Shown: piece by piece, positions 53,129 to 63,824 of the stretch
How the letters are laid out: each line of letters starts with the position of its first letter
Numbering within the stretch: the first letter of the stretch is position 1
Source of the DNA: Seonamhaeicola sediminis
GTDB taxonomy: Bacteria; Bacteroidota; Bacteroidia; Flavobacteriales; Flavobacteriaceae
Direction of reading: 5' to 3'
DNA: 64,000 nt
Assembly: GCF_004358095.2 (NCBI RefSeq)
Contig: NZ_SMZJ02000004.1
Location: 163,031 to 227,030 of the forward strand
Notes under the pieces: generated by a model
What the model saw: only the letters and a program-made list of their open reading frames with translations
What the model was told of the DNA's origin: nothing
Databases searched by the model: none
Translations under genes and position numbers: made by a program

Positions 53129-56100
53129 TTATCTCTTTAAAGCAAAATGTCCTTTTATATTGAAAGATTCACCATTGTGTATAACATCAGCAGAAAACCA
53201 ATAATCATCAGCTGGCATATTTTGACCATTAAAAGTGCCATCCCAACCAACTGAGGTGTGATGAAGCGTCTTTAATAGTTTTCCATGTCTGTTGTATATG
53301 TAAACCAATGTTCCGGGTAACCTATTAATACCTACTATATGCCACGTATCAAAATATCTGTCATTGTTTGGAGTTACAAATTTTGGTATATCTATTACAA
53401 AAACTTCAGTTTCAATAGGTTCACAACCATTAAGGTCTATGATGGTTACTATATGTGGTCCTAAGCTAACATTGGTAAACACATTAGAGTCTTGCGGTTC
53501 ACCACTATCCAAAATATATTGGTAATCACCAATACCACTTACAGTTACAGTAATTGTATTGGGGTCTGTAAAGTCTGCTGTTGCTGTGGCTTCTATAGTA
53601 GCTTGTATTGATTGAATGAGTTCAAATTCTCTTATGTAGGAACAACTTTGAGGTGCGGCAGTAGTGACTTCTACCCAACGATTTGGGCCTAAATCACTTA
53701 AATCAACATCTATTTCTGGTGTGGTTTCTCCTGTCCACCAAAGATAGGTATCACCAAGGTTTCCGGTATCTGCACTAAGTGTTCTTGGTAAATCATTAGT
53801 GCAAACGGATTCTATATCATTCAAAGGAATAACAGGTAACGGGTTTATTATAGTTTGAAATTGGGTAATGCTATAACACCCGGTACTATTATTTTCAACT
53901 CTAGCATATATGGTTTCTCCATCAGAAGCCAGGTATAGAATGCTTAGTCTGTTTGTATCGTTTTCTGCATTATCTATATTGTTACTGTAATAATATACAG
54001 AATATTCGTTAGGATTTTGTCCTCCTAAAATAACAGCATCATTATCACTTAAATTAAATTCGAGTAGGTTAGAAGAATCAAAGTCATTATCGCAATAAAT
54101 CAAGTTAGGAGCGGTTGCTGCAATTGGATGTGGATTAATCTGTAAATTAAACGAAGTAAAAATAGAACAACCAGTGTTATTATCTTCTATTCTTACATAT
54201 ATGGGGTAATTTCCAGGGTTTGAATAATTGAATATTTTGTTAGTATAAGCCCCAGTGTTATTCATAGCGTCTGCAGATGAACCAAAATAACTAATAGTCA
54301 CGTCATTAGTGTCATTTACGATAACGTTATCAATTTGACTTAAATCATAGTTATTGGCAGAATTTACACAATCTTCTATATCTCCAACTGTATTTATTGG
54401 TGGTGGCAGATTGACTTGTAATAATAAAGGTATTGTATCTGTGCAGCCCGTATCAGTTTCAACCTGAACATATATTGTTGTGGTACCGGAAACTGCATAA
54501 CTACCGTATTGATTTGAAGGTATTGATGTGTTTAAGGTATCGTCTAAGTAGTAAGTATATGTAACACCTCCAAACCTAACATTGTCCACCAAAAATAAAG
54601 CCGTTGTTAAATCAAAGGAAGTATTGCCATCATAATCCGTATCACAAACAGGATCTATGGTTGCTGATTGGAATACGGGCTTGGGGAAGGTAATAAATCT
54701 TACTTCCTCAATTATAAAACATCCATTAGCCGTATTTTCAATTCTAGTGTAAAATTGTCCTTGCAGTTCTTGAGAATCATATAAATCGGGCAAACTATTA
54801 GTTGCTTTAAGTATAGCATCATTTTCATCCAGATAAAATTGGATATCCAACGCATCAGTACTTCCAGATGCAATTTCTTGTCGCTTTGCTTCTAGATCAA
54901 AACTACGAGTAAGTGCTTCATTCTGACAATCTGGTGCAAAATCTGTAAAATTACTATTGTAGTTAGGATTGGTGCCTATTTCTAATAAAAATGAAGTTTC
55001 TTTGTAACAGGTTGGATCGGAAATATTTTCTACTCGTACATAAATAGTTTCAGAACCATTACTGTTATAGGCCAAGTTTTTATCTATTTCATCAGTTAAA
55101 AGAGCGTCTCTAAAATACCGCACTGTTTTATCAGATTGCCCATTTAATATTTCAAGATCTTTATCTCTCATGTAGAAGTCAGCATCTGAAGTTCCAGCAT
55201 CTACACATATCTGGTAAGGGGTTATTGATATTATATCTGGATTTGTGTTTACTACAATATTAAAAGATGTTGTGTTGAAGCATGCGTAAGCGTCAGTAGA
55301 TTCTACACGAATATAAATGGTTTGTGTGGCCGCATCAAAGCTTTGTTTGTTCAAGTTATTTGAAGGGTTATTTATATCAAAATTATCAGCATCAGTTTGA
55401 TTCTCAAAAAATTCTATAATTAAATTTGTTGGGTCTGCAACAATACTATTGTTATCTATTAAATCTTGCAATCTAATATTTCTTGTACTATTGTTGTTGT
55501 CATTGCAGTAGAATTGATCAACGGGTTGCATTACCGTTGGAGCAGGTATTACATCTAAATCAAAAGCGTTGACTGTATAGCAGCCAGTTATATTATTTTC
55601 TATTCTGGCATAAAACGTTCCAGAACTAGTGGTATATTGAAGAGGAAGTTGATTAGTTCCATTTTCTGCATCCGTGGGATTTAAAAAATACCGCACATTA
55701 AAATCAGGCGTTCCACCAGTAATAGTACTATCTAAAGAGTCAAGATCAACTAAGGCTGTCCCGTCATCATCTGCATCACAATAGGGAATAGGGTCTACGT
55801 TGCTGAAAGTAACTACTGGATTAATACGTAGTAGTACTTCTGAAACCTCAGTACAAGAACCATTTTCAATTCTAAGATATATTGTTACCGATGAGGTTAA
55901 TACATATGGATTAGAAGTATCAATTGGCAAGATGTTAGCATCTCTGTTTGCTTGAGTTTCATAATAGGTAACATTAACATTTGGCAATCCATTAACAATA
56001 ACATTTTCAAGCGTGTTAAGATATACGTCTACTTGACCGTCATCATCCTGATCACAAAAGGCAAACCCGGTAGCCGGAATGTTGGTTCCTGTTAATAGTA

Positions 56101-58012
56101 AATTGGTATGGATTTCAATAGGAATAACTGCATAACACCCTGTTGTACTATCTTCCAACCTTAAATAAATAACTTGTTCATCCTGATCTACATTCGTATA
56201 ATTACTTGGATTAGCAATAGGATTACTTCCAGATTCAGCATCTGTTTGACTTGTATGATATGTTGGTGGTAAAAACCCGGTTTCACCATTTAATACATTG
56301 TTAAGAACACTAGTTAGGTCAAAATTATTAAAGAAGCCATCATGATCACTATCACAGGCATCAATATATTGTGTATCACGAACAATACCAGTGTTGCCAT
56401 TTGTAACATTGATTGTTAAGGTAGTACCTGATGCAATAGCGCACCCGGTTGTATTATTAACAACTCTTATATATAGTGTCTCAGTTGGGTTGGTGTTATA
56501 GTACGGGTTAGGAACTGGGTTAGCTCCAGAATTAGCTTCTAATTGGGTATAATGATAAGTAACATATAAATTAGAATCACCACCAGTTATTTCATTGTCT
56601 TTTTGACTTAAATCTATTGCCGTACTAGAATTGGGTAGATTATCATTATCACATACATTCAAACTAGAGGGTTGCACAACATTTGGTAATGTATTTACTA
56701 CCAGTTCAAATTCACCATATACTAAGCACCCCGTATCTGTGTCTTCTAAACGAACATAAATAGTTTGGCCGCTAGATGTTATTGGACTGGTAATGTTATT
56801 TGAAGAGGAATCTCTATTGGTTGCAGATGTATAATAGCTAATACTGTAATTAACAGGTAGATTTTGCACAGCATTTTCTACATCAGTGTTTTTTGTAGAT
56901 AGGTCAAATATTTCCGTACCGTTATTATCATTATCACATAAATTATAATTTGAGATTGGGCTGGTAGCCAATTGTGTATCTATAGTTACATTTACTTGAT
57001 CTTGAATAATACAAGAATTTCCATTGATCGATATTTCCACTCTATATAATCCACTTGTAGATGTTGTAAGGGTAGCGTTTGTCTCACCTGAAATTATGAT
57101 ATTGTCTCTATACCAAACATAAGAAGCCAATGGGTTTTGAATTTCACCATTTAAAGTAACGCTTCCAGAACAAGTATTAATATCGTCACCTAAATCTAAT
57201 TCAGTAAATGTGTTTGCTTCAATAAATACAGAAGTATCGGAAAGAGGATAAGGTTGGGTAAGGTCAGGTGATTCTGCAACTACCAATTTAACGTGGTATT
57301 GCACATTAGGAAGTACTGTAGCTCCAGCAGAAAGAACTGTGGTTCTACCGTTATAGTTAGTATCACTAAAGCCATAGCCATCAAAATATTGATCGTTTGA
57401 AGCAGCGCATTGCGTTGGAATAGCATCATGAATATTACCAACCGTGATTGGATCAGAGCTTCCAGGAACCACAGCTATATTTTGATAAGGGCCTGTACTA
57501 GAGGTTTCTCTTATAAGGAATACAAAACCATCAAAGGCATTACATGGGAAATTTGCAAAATACTCTTCTGATGCTAAAACATAATTAAATTGAATCATAT
57601 CGGTTAACGATATAAAGTCAAATTCTATAACGGTGGCATTGGCCATGGTTCCTAGTCCAATAAAAGATTCTATATCAGAATCACTACCCCAGTTTCTTGA
57701 ACCTTCACTTAGTTCATTACCATTGGATGTATTTCCACCTGATGATGCGTTACCGGTAGATATCACTATACCATTTTCAAGAGGAAAATTGGATCCTGCT
57801 CTTTGAAATGCGCCATAACTAGTAAAACCATCTGAACCTCCATTTACAGATGAGGATATATTAGATATTTGTACACATCCATCAGCTAAATTGTTTTCGA
57901 TAAGATTTTGAAGCGGAATAGTATTGTTGATAGAAACTTGCTGCGAAAACATCATGTTGACGCCAAAAAAAAGTAATATTACTGCGAAGTTAATGTGTAG
58001 GTTCTTTTTCAC
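53129..58012 (-). CDS. T9SS type B surface protein with choice-of-anchor L N-terminus and 11 repeats
   Basis: A 1627-aa exported protein with a GTG start and a signal peptide (FAVILLFFGVNMMFSQ). Residues about 30-270 match a choice-of-anchor L domain (GIVISTGNASSGGNTSNGNE; FDFISLTDMIQFNYVLASEE; FPCNAFDGFVFLI). An Ig-like segment and about eleven repeats of 80-105 aa follow, each with a CDxDxDG...FDL opening and an IYVRxEN..TGC strand. The C-terminal domain (FVTPNNDRYFDTWHIV; IYNRHGKLLKTL; GWDGTFNGQNMPADDYWF) marks T9SS type B export. Probably a long, flexible adhesin. Confidence 0.93.
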   Translation of the reverse strand: MKKNLHINFAVILLFFGVNMMFSQQVSINNTIPLQNLIENNLADGCVQISNISSSVNGGSDGFTSYGAFQRAGSNFPLENGIVISTGNASSGGNTSNGNELSEGSRNWGSDSDIESFIGLGTMANATVIEFDFISLTDMIQFNYVLASEEYFANFPCNAFDGFVFLIRETSSTGPYQNIAVVPGSSDPITVGNIHDAIPTQCAASNDQYFDGYGFSDTNYNGRTTVLSAGATVLPNVQYHVKLVVAESPDLTQPYPLSDTSVFIEANTFTELDLGDDINTCSGSVTLNGEIQNPLASYVWYRDNIIISGETNATLTTSTSGLYRVEISINGNSCIIQDQVNVTIDTQLATSPISNYNLCDNDNNGTEIFDLSTKNTDVENAVQNLPVNYSISYYTSATNRDSSSNNITSPITSSGQTIYVRLEDTDTGCLVYGEFELVVNTLPNVVQPSSLNVCDNDNLPNSSTAIDLSQKDNEITGGDSNLYVTYHYTQLEANSGANPVPNPYYNTNPTETLYIRVVNNTTGCAIASGTTLTINVTNGNTGIVRDTQYIDACDSDHDGFFNNFDLTSVLNNVLNGETGFLPPTYHTSQTDAESGSNPIANPSNYTNVDQDEQVIYLRLEDSTTGCYAVIPIEIHTNLLLTGTNIPATGFAFCDQDDDGQVDVYLNTLENVIVNGLPNVNVTYYETQANRDANILPIDTSNPYVLTSSVTIYLRIENGSCTEVSEVLLRINPVVTFSNVDPIPYCDADDDGTALVDLDSLDSTITGGTPDFNVRYFLNPTDAENGTNQLPLQYTTSSGTFYARIENNITGCYTVNAFDLDVIPAPTVMQPVDQFYCNDNNNSTRNIRLQDLIDNNSIVADPTNLIIEFFENQTDADNFDINNPSNNLNKQSFDAATQTIYIRVESTDAYACFNTTSFNIVVNTNPDIISITPYQICVDAGTSDADFYMRDKDLEILNGQSDKTVRYFRDALLTDEIDKNLAYNSNGSETIYVRVENISDPTCYKETSFLLEIGTNPNYNSNFTDFAPDCQNEALTRSFDLEAKRQEIASGSTDALDIQFYLDENDAILKATNSLPDLYDSQELQGQFYTRIENTANGCFIIEEVRFITFPKPVFQSATIDPVCDTDYDGNTSFDLTTALFLVDNVRFGGVTYTYYLDDTLNTSIPSNQYGSYAVSGTTTIYVQVETDTGCTDTIPLLLQVNLPPPINTVGDIEDCVNSANNYDLSQIDNVIVNDTNDVTISYFGSSADAMNNTGAYTNKIFNYSNPGNYPIYVRIEDNNTGCSIFTSFNLQINPHPIAATAPNLIYCDNDFDSSNLLEFNLSDNDAVILGGQNPNEYSVYYYSNNIDNAENDTNRLSILYLASDGETIYARVENNSTGCYSITQFQTIINPLPVIPLNDIESVCTNDLPRTLSADTGNLGDTYLWWTGETTPEIDVDLSDLGPNRWVEVTTAAPQSCSYIREFELIQSIQATIEATATADFTDPNTITVTVSGIGDYQYILDSGEPQDSNVFTNVSLGPHIVTIIDLNGCEPIETEVFVIDIPKFVTPNNDRYFDTWHIVGINRLPGTLVYIYNRHGKLLKTLHHTSVGWDGTFNGQNMPADDYWFSADVIHNGESFNIKGHFALKR

Positions 58013-58138
58013 TTTGTTTTATTTGGGCAAAAACAATAAAATGATTTGGTTTTTAAGGTGGGAAAATAGTTTTTTTATAGATAAAACGCAAAGAAAATCG
58101 GATAAAATGCGTTTTTATTAGCTTTTTAGACAATGATT

Positions 58139-60862
58139 TTAATGTTTTAAAGTAAAATGACTTCTAAATATTCTACCATCTTGAAGTTTTACAAAAAACC
58201 AATAATCGTCAGAAGGTAATCTTTGGCCATTAAATAATCCGTCCCAACCTTCATCTAGGGGGCTTAGCTCTTTTAAAAGTTTTCCGTATCTATCAAATAT
58301 TTGTATTTTAGTATTAGGTTGAAACATATTAGATACACCATATACTTGCCATGTATCATTAATTCCGTCATTGTTAGGGGTTAAATATTTAGGAAATCCA
58401 ATAACACTTAATTTTACAGGAACTGTTTCGCCACAATCATTTTTGAGGTCTTTTACTATAACAGCATAAATTCCTGGGGCTACATTTTCAAACACGTTAC
58501 TATCTTGATATGGAGCATAAACCAGATTATTTTCATCCAGTAACGAATATTGATATTCACCTTCTCCTGAAGCTAGAATGGTAACTATATTATTTTGTGA
58601 GGCATCTTTAACTTGTATATCATTAATTGTAGCAATATTTGAAGCTTCAACAGTAATGGTTCTAGTTTTAGAACAACCATTGCTATTTGTAACAGTTACT
58701 TGGTAAGTACCAACTTCATTAATATTGGCCTCGTAAGTATCTTGTCCAGAACTCCAATTATAGCTGTAATTATTAGGTGAGTCATTTAAAATACCAGCAT
58801 TTAAGAGGATTGGTTCGGGGAATTTATTTAAACAGTAATAGGTGAAATCTTCGGTGTCAATATCTGGTAATTGATTTACGGTCAACAATACTTCGCTAAT
58901 ACCGTAACAATTATTGGTATTTTCTACTCTGGCATAAATAATTTGAGTATACGGTGTAGTATTGGTGAAAGTTTCCTCTAAGATGTTTCGCTCTAAAAGA
59001 GCATCTTCGTATGTTTGATAGTAAGAAATATTTAGTCCTGTTGGAAGGCCAGTAACAATATTATTTTCAACATCTGTTAAATTAAAAGTGTAAAAGCCAT
59101 CTTCGTTTCCATCGTCATCACAAGCAGCTAAAGTAGCATCGTTTGAATCTGTAACGCTTACTTCTAGTATGAGTTCAGAGAAGCTAGAGCAACTCGTTTC
59201 CTCATTAAAAACTTCAACATAAATGGTTTGTGGGTTCATAGTATTGGCGAAAAAGTTGCCATCAACTTCATTAGTTCTGGAAGCATCTGTATAGAATTTT
59301 GTAGACAATATTTCATTTCCTCCAGTTAAGTTTGTGTTAGCTTCATTTAAATTAAAAAGAGTGAAACCATCTTTTAAGCTGTCTTCATCGCATTGGAGAA
59401 TAGTATGGTTGTATGCTACTGGATTTGGATTGAACTTTACAAAGGCATCACCTTCAATGGCACATTCACCGTTATTGGGGTCAATGTATACTTCATAATG
59501 ACCACTTTGGGTAACTTCTAAATCATAGTCTGTTTCTGGTAAAGGGACTTCATCTAAAAACCAGCTGTATGTGGCTCCAGGTAAGTCTATAGAAGTTAAG
59601 GTATATGCATCACCCCCACAAAGGTCTAAGTTAGTAGTGCTTTCTCCATTCTTAATGATATCAATTTGCTGATTAAAAAATGAAGCAATAAAAGGTGGTA
59701 GTCCTTGCGATGAATCATTTGGCGCAAGACTTACAGCATTGTGTTCATAATTAGAAGTTGTGCCTACATTGTTAGGATTATTAATAACGCCTAGGTAAGG
59801 TAATCCCTGAGTATAAGTAGAGCTTAACGCCCTATAAATTTTACCATTTGGTCCCAACTGTAAAGCACCTCGATACAAGTTTCTGTCATCTAAAATTGTT
59901 TGAGATGCCTGAATATCTGGCGCCATCAAATTAAATTGAGTTAAAACAGAGGTATGATTGCTAGGATCTTCGTTATTTCTTATGTTTTCAACATCAAAGA
60001 AATTGTTTGATGAATGCACATATAATAGATTGCTGTTAGGGGAAAACTCAATACCATAAGGAAAGGGACTATTATTACTATTTATAGCTAGGTCTTGCAT
60101 ATTAGTAACCATCCCCGTAAAGGAATCAAAATCAAAAATTTGTAAACCCTCTTCAATATTTGCAGTCGCAATTTTTGTTCCATCTGGCGAAACTTTTAAA
60201 TAACCTCTTCTTTCTGAAATAAATAAATCTGAAAGTGTTGATTTAACTGAAATAGGATTAACTCCAGCATTACTTACTTCAAAAGCATGAAATGTGTCAA
60301 AGTAATCAAAACCACCATCTTTTTCGGCAAGAGTAATTACCCATATAGATTTAGTAATACAGTCTTTTAAAACAGCTGTTAATTTTTCAGAGCAAAACCC
60401 CAGTAAGTTTATATTTTTTTGAGTTACAGCACCCAAACCACCGTCTAAGGTCATATCAACAATAGAGTAATTAAATCCATTGTTGGGGTCCCCTTGTCCA
60501 ACAGAGGTGTCTACTGTAAAAATATAGTAAATATCAGTATCGTCTGGTTTTGGAACTATAATAGCAGATTGTGTGCTGGAGTTGTCTCCAAATAAACCAA
60601 TTCCATTTAGCATTACGTTATGGTTTCTGTTCCAGACTGTAGTACCATCAGTATAAAACATTAAATTACCAATATCATCTGAAATGGAAGAACATCCTTC
60701 ATTTGTGAAGAGCTGACCATTATTTACAGAGGTAATAGAGTTGTTTGCTAAATTAAATTGAATGCCTGCACCGTAACCAAAATACCAATTAGAGGCTTGT
60801 CTTTGAGCAAAGACGCACATACTGAAAATAAACAATGTGAGGGTAATTGCAATTTTTTTCAT
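58139..60862 (-). CDS. T9SS type B surface protein with beta-propeller-like N-terminus
   Basis: A 907-aa exported protein with a signal peptide (ITLTLFIFSMCVFAQ). Residues about 20-410 look like a WD40/propeller domain (NWYFGYGAGIQFNL; GNLMFYTDGTTVWNRNH; GYLKVSPDGTKIATANI), a fold often found in this protein class. A PKD/Ig-like segment, two copies of the repeat seen in its neighbours, and another Ig-like segment follow. The C-terminal domain has YLTPNNDGINDTWQVYGV, IFDRYGKLLKEL and GWDGLFNGQRLPSDDYWFF. A short interval separates it from an ABC exporter permease gene upstream. Confidence 0.92.
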   Translation of the reverse strand: MKKIAITLTLFIFSMCVFAQRQASNWYFGYGAGIQFNLANNSITSVNNGQLFTNEGCSSISDDIGNLMFYTDGTTVWNRNHNVMLNGIGLFGDNSSTQSAIIVPKPDDTDIYYIFTVDTSVGQGDPNNGFNYSIVDMTLDGGLGAVTQKNINLLGFCSEKLTAVLKDCITKSIWVITLAEKDGGFDYFDTFHAFEVSNAGVNPISVKSTLSDLFISERRGYLKVSPDGTKIATANIEEGLQIFDFDSFTGMVTNMQDLAINSNNSPFPYGIEFSPNSNLLYVHSSNNFFDVENIRNNEDPSNHTSVLTQFNLMAPDIQASQTILDDRNLYRGALQLGPNGKIYRALSSTYTQGLPYLGVINNPNNVGTTSNYEHNAVSLAPNDSSQGLPPFIASFFNQQIDIIKNGESTTNLDLCGGDAYTLTSIDLPGATYSWFLDEVPLPETDYDLEVTQSGHYEVYIDPNNGECAIEGDAFVKFNPNPVAYNHTILQCDEDSLKDGFTLFNLNEANTNLTGGNEILSTKFYTDASRTNEVDGNFFANTMNPQTIYVEVFNEETSCSSFSELILEVSVTDSNDATLAACDDDGNEDGFYTFNLTDVENNIVTGLPTGLNISYYQTYEDALLERNILEETFTNTTPYTQIIYARVENTNNCYGISEVLLTVNQLPDIDTEDFTYYCLNKFPEPILLNAGILNDSPNNYSYNWSSGQDTYEANINEVGTYQVTVTNSNGCSKTRTITVEASNIATINDIQVKDASQNNIVTILASGEGEYQYSLLDENNLVYAPYQDSNVFENVAPGIYAVIVKDLKNDCGETVPVKLSVIGFPKYLTPNNDGINDTWQVYGVSNMFQPNTKIQIFDRYGKLLKELSPLDEGWDGLFNGQRLPSDDYWFFVKLQDGRIFRSHFTLKH

Positions 60863-60893
60863 TCTCTTTCAATAGCTAAGGCTATCAAAGATA

Positions 60894-61727
60894 TTATAAA
60901 TCGCGCTTTTTTAATAATCTATACGATAAAAAGATGAATAGGGCTGTCCAAGCTAAAACTATTGCAATTTCATACCAGCGAACAGAGTAGTCATAGGATA
61001 AATCTTCTCCAATTTGGGCTGCCACTTCTTTTACTGCTGATAATCTGGATCCAGGTTCATCAATTAAATTCCATAAAGATTTGAAGGGTAAAAATTGGTA
61101 TATTCTATCTGCTAATTCTGTGCCTTTATTAATTCCGCAGACAATTCCGTATGATATAATTTCTATTAAAAAGAGCACCACCATGGCTGCTACTGCAAAG
61201 GCTGACCGTTTGATTAGCATGCCCAAAAATAGACCAAAAGAGAAAAACCCAAGAAGTTTTACAAAGAAAGCTATTAAGAACTCCAAGTCTGAAAATACTA
61301 TTGTTAATTCTGTATAACTTGAATAAATAAACCCCAATATTAACGAAACCACAAATACAAAAAAAGTTGAAATTAACGATAATGCAATGACACAATAGAA
61401 CTTAGATAAGATAAACTCTTTTTTACTTAGGCCATCAATCAGGTTTTGTTTTATAGTTTTGTTACTATACTCATTTGCTACCATTGAAACAATAACGAGT
61501 AATAAAAAGAATTTTAATAAAGAAGCTACAAAAGTATTGAAGTGCCAGATGTAGGGAAAATTAAAAATTCCAAGTTCTGCTAGGTGAAATTTTATTGGAC
61601 CAATATTAAATTTAATTGTTGCAAAAAGAGACATTAAACTTAGTAGGGCAAAATAAATTATTATTAAAACTCTGCTGGCTTTGTTATATTTTAACTTATA
61701 ATATTCTATATTTAATAGTCTTAACAT
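60894..61727 (-). CDS. ABC-2 type transporter permease
   Basis: A 277-aa membrane protein with six predicted membrane segments. A short basic N-terminus (EYYKLKYNKASRVLIIIYFA) and SNKTIKQNLIDGLSKKEFIL, the amphipathic coupling region, are typical of ABC-2 permeases. It follows its ATPase partner by four bases. The substrate is unknown. It is about 30 bases upstream of the third T9SS surface protein gene, on the same strand. Confidence 0.88.
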   Translation of the reverse strand: MLRLLNIEYYKLKYNKASRVLIIIYFALLSLMSLFATIKFNIGPIKFHLAELGIFNFPYIWHFNTFVASLLKFFLLLVIVSMVANEYSNKTIKQNLIDGLSKKEFILSKFYCVIALSLISTFFVFVVSLILGFIYSSYTELTIVFSDLEFLIAFFVKLLGFFSFGLFLGMLIKRSAFAVAAMVVLFLIEIISYGIVCGINKGTELADRIYQFLPFKSLWNLIDEPGSRLSAVKEVAAQIGEDLSYDYSVRWYEIAIVLAWTALFIFLSYRLLKKRDL

Positions 61728-61731
61728 AATA

Positions 61732-62640
61732 CTAAATTTGGTTAGTTTGGTTGTCTGTTAATTGCAAGAACTGTTCTTCTAAACTTTCTTTACGCTGTAT
61801 TAAATGGGTAAGTATAATGCCTTTTTCAAAAAGGTATTTATTAAAATCATCAGACCGCATTGGTTCAGTTAAGAACGCTGTAACTAAATCATTTTCAACT
61901 TTTATTTTACTAAAAGAATTATGGCGTTCTAATAGCGTAACCAAAGCTTCTTGATTGTTGCATTTAAGCTCAAAAAATCCATTACTAGATATCATTTCAT
62001 CAACCCTACCAGAATACAGTTTTTTACCTTTTCTTAAAACCACCACATGTGTACAGACTTTTTCAACTTCATCTAATAAATGAGACGCCAATAAAATAGT
62101 AGTTCCTTTGGCAGCAATCTGTTTTATTATTTCTCTTATTTGGTGAATTCCCTGTGGGTCTAATCCGTTGGTAGGCTCATCTAGAATTAAAATCTCTGGA
62201 TCGTTTAAAAGAGCAGAGGCAATAGCTAACCTTTGTTTCATGCCTAAAGAAAAGGTTTTGAATTTGCTGTCTTTTCTTTCTAAAAGGCCTACAATTTTAA
62301 GTTTTTCTTCAATTTTACTGTAATTAACACCTTTAATTTTACAGACTAGTTTCAGGTTTTGGTAACCAGACATGTATGGGTAAAAATTAGGGCGTTCAAT
62401 AATAGCCCCCACTTTTTTAAGCGCATCATGGGTTGATATTTTACCATCAAACCAATGAAAATCTCCCGATGTTTTGTTAACTACATTTAGCACAACACCT
62501 AGTGTAGTTGATTTTCCACTTCCGTTAGGTCCTAATATACCATAAACGTTTCCTTTTTTTATTGTAAAAGAGAGATCTTTTACTGCCGTTAAATAGCCAA
62601 ATTTTTTGGTGAGGTTGTTAATTGTAAGAATGGATTCCAA
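61732..62640 (-). CDS. ABC transporter ATP-binding protein
   Basis: A 302-aa ABC ATPase with Walker A GPNGSGKST, signature FSLGMKQRLAIA, Walker B ILILDEPTNGLDPQG and switch ASHLL. No ATG precedes the conserved ESILTINNLTKKFG start; TTG at 62640 gives that N-terminus, and another TTG at 62661 would add seven residues. The C-terminal part (about 215-302) is the extension usual in ABC-2 exporters. It forms an operon with the permease and is divergent from the kinase-like gene. Confidence 0.9.
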   Translation of the reverse strand: MESILTINNLTKKFGYLTAVKDLSFTIKKGNVYGILGPNGSGKSTTLGVVLNVVNKTSGDFHWFDGKISTHDALKKVGAIIERPNFYPYMSGYQNLKLVCKIKGVNYSKIEEKLKIVGLLERKDSKFKTFSLGMKQRLAIASALLNDPEILILDEPTNGLDPQGIHQIREIIKQIAAKGTTILLASHLLDEVEKVCTHVVVLRKGKKLYSGRVDEMISSNGFFELKCNNQEALVTLLERHNSFSKIKVENDLVTAFLTEPMRSDDFNKYLFEKGIILTHLIQRKESLEEQFLQLTDNQTNQI

Positions 62641-62759
62641 TTTGTAACATTTGTATGCCAAAATGATTTGGCAAGGGTTAGTTATAAAGGTAAGACGAGT
62701 CTAATTATATTTTGTTACATGATGGTAGTAAAACCTTTAAAAATAATTAATTTTACAAC

Positions 62760-63821
62760 ATGAAGGATTTAAAAATATCGAAGCGTAAGCCATCTTATCC
62801 AATAAGCGAAAATTTAAGCAATTATCTAACAGAGTATAATAGAAATACTGAAATTCCTATTTTTTATGAGGATTTGTTGCGTTTTCAAGGTTCTATAGTG
62901 GTTTATGACGAAAAGGAAAATGATACCTTGTGGGTTAGGGTTTATTATAATGATTATGAACGGGAGGAAATAGAACATTCACTAAAAAAAGTGTATACTA
63001 TTTTGCATTCTGATGGTAATGATGATATGGTGCCCTTTTTAAGTGTTGACGCTATTGATTTTTGTACGTTTGGAAACTCTAAGCCTTTCAGAATAAAAAT
63101 CAGAAATATCCTAAATGATAATTTCACGTATTTTTACATTAAAACTGCCGATGCCTCTAGGATTTATGGCTTGGAGTTTGAGCATATGCTTTCTCCCTAC
63201 AACCTTAATTTCTTGGTTTATAAAGATACCTTAATTGAAGAGCATATCTCTGGTATTCCTGGAGATGTTTTTATAAAAAACATGTTACCAGAATGTAGTA
63301 GATCTGAAAAAGCTCAAATAGCCAAAGAGTTTGTTAAGTTTAATGAACGTTGCATGATTAGACTTTTAGGAGACATGCGTTCCTATAATTATGTGATTGT
63401 TCCAACACATGATTTTGATCATGTGGTTTATAAAGTAAGAGCAATTGATTTTGATCAACAGTCATATGAGGGTAAGTTCAATATTTACCGTCCGCAATTT
63501 TTCAAGGAAAATATAAATATGGTAAGAATGGTTTCTGAAACCTTTGAAAAACTATCTATTGCCCAATATAAAACTGAAGAGCGTTCTATTTTAGTAAAAC
63601 GCTTAAAGAGTAGTCATAATCGTATAGCTATGTTGTTGTCTTGTATGAAGGTAGATTCCATTTCCACACAGAAACATATTGATATGCTTAGAAAAGACAT
63701 TTTTAAATATTCTAAAGATGAAAAGTTTTTGAAATGTAAAACTATGGGTGAAATTTTGGAGTGTGGATTACAATTTTTAACCACAAACTACGAAAATGTA
63801 AATCCTTTAAAATTAAAGTAG
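62760..63821 (+). CDS. Unrecognised protein with protein-kinase-like motifs
   Basis: A 353-aa soluble protein of no family I can name. Several segments line up with a kinase fold: FYIKTAD with Lys128 (possible beta-3 lysine), an EFEHML helix about ten residues later, TLIEEHISG (hinge-like), LGDMRSYNY with Asp205 and Asn210 (catalytic loop-like D-x-x-x-x-N), and AIDFDQQ at 229-235 (DFG-like). The first 120 residues are distinct. This is inference from motif order, not established homology. It is divergent from an ABC exporter operon. Confidence 0.75.
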   Translation: MKDLKISKRKPSYPISENLSNYLTEYNRNTEIPIFYEDLLRFQGSIVVYDEKENDTLWVRVYYNDYEREEIEHSLKKVYTILHSDGNDDMVPFLSVDAIDFCTFGNSKPFRIKIRNILNDNFTYFYIKTADASRIYGLEFEHMLSPYNLNFLVYKDTLIEEHISGIPGDVFIKNMLPECSRSEKAQIAKEFVKFNERCMIRLLGDMRSYNYVIVPTHDFDHVVYKVRAIDFDQQSYEGKFNIYRPQFFKENINMVRMVSETFEKLSIAQYKTEERSILVKRLKSSHNRIAMLLSCMKVDSISTQKHIDMLRKDIFKYSKDEKFLKCKTMGEILECGLQFLTTNYENVNPLKLK

Positions 63822-63824
63822 GGG

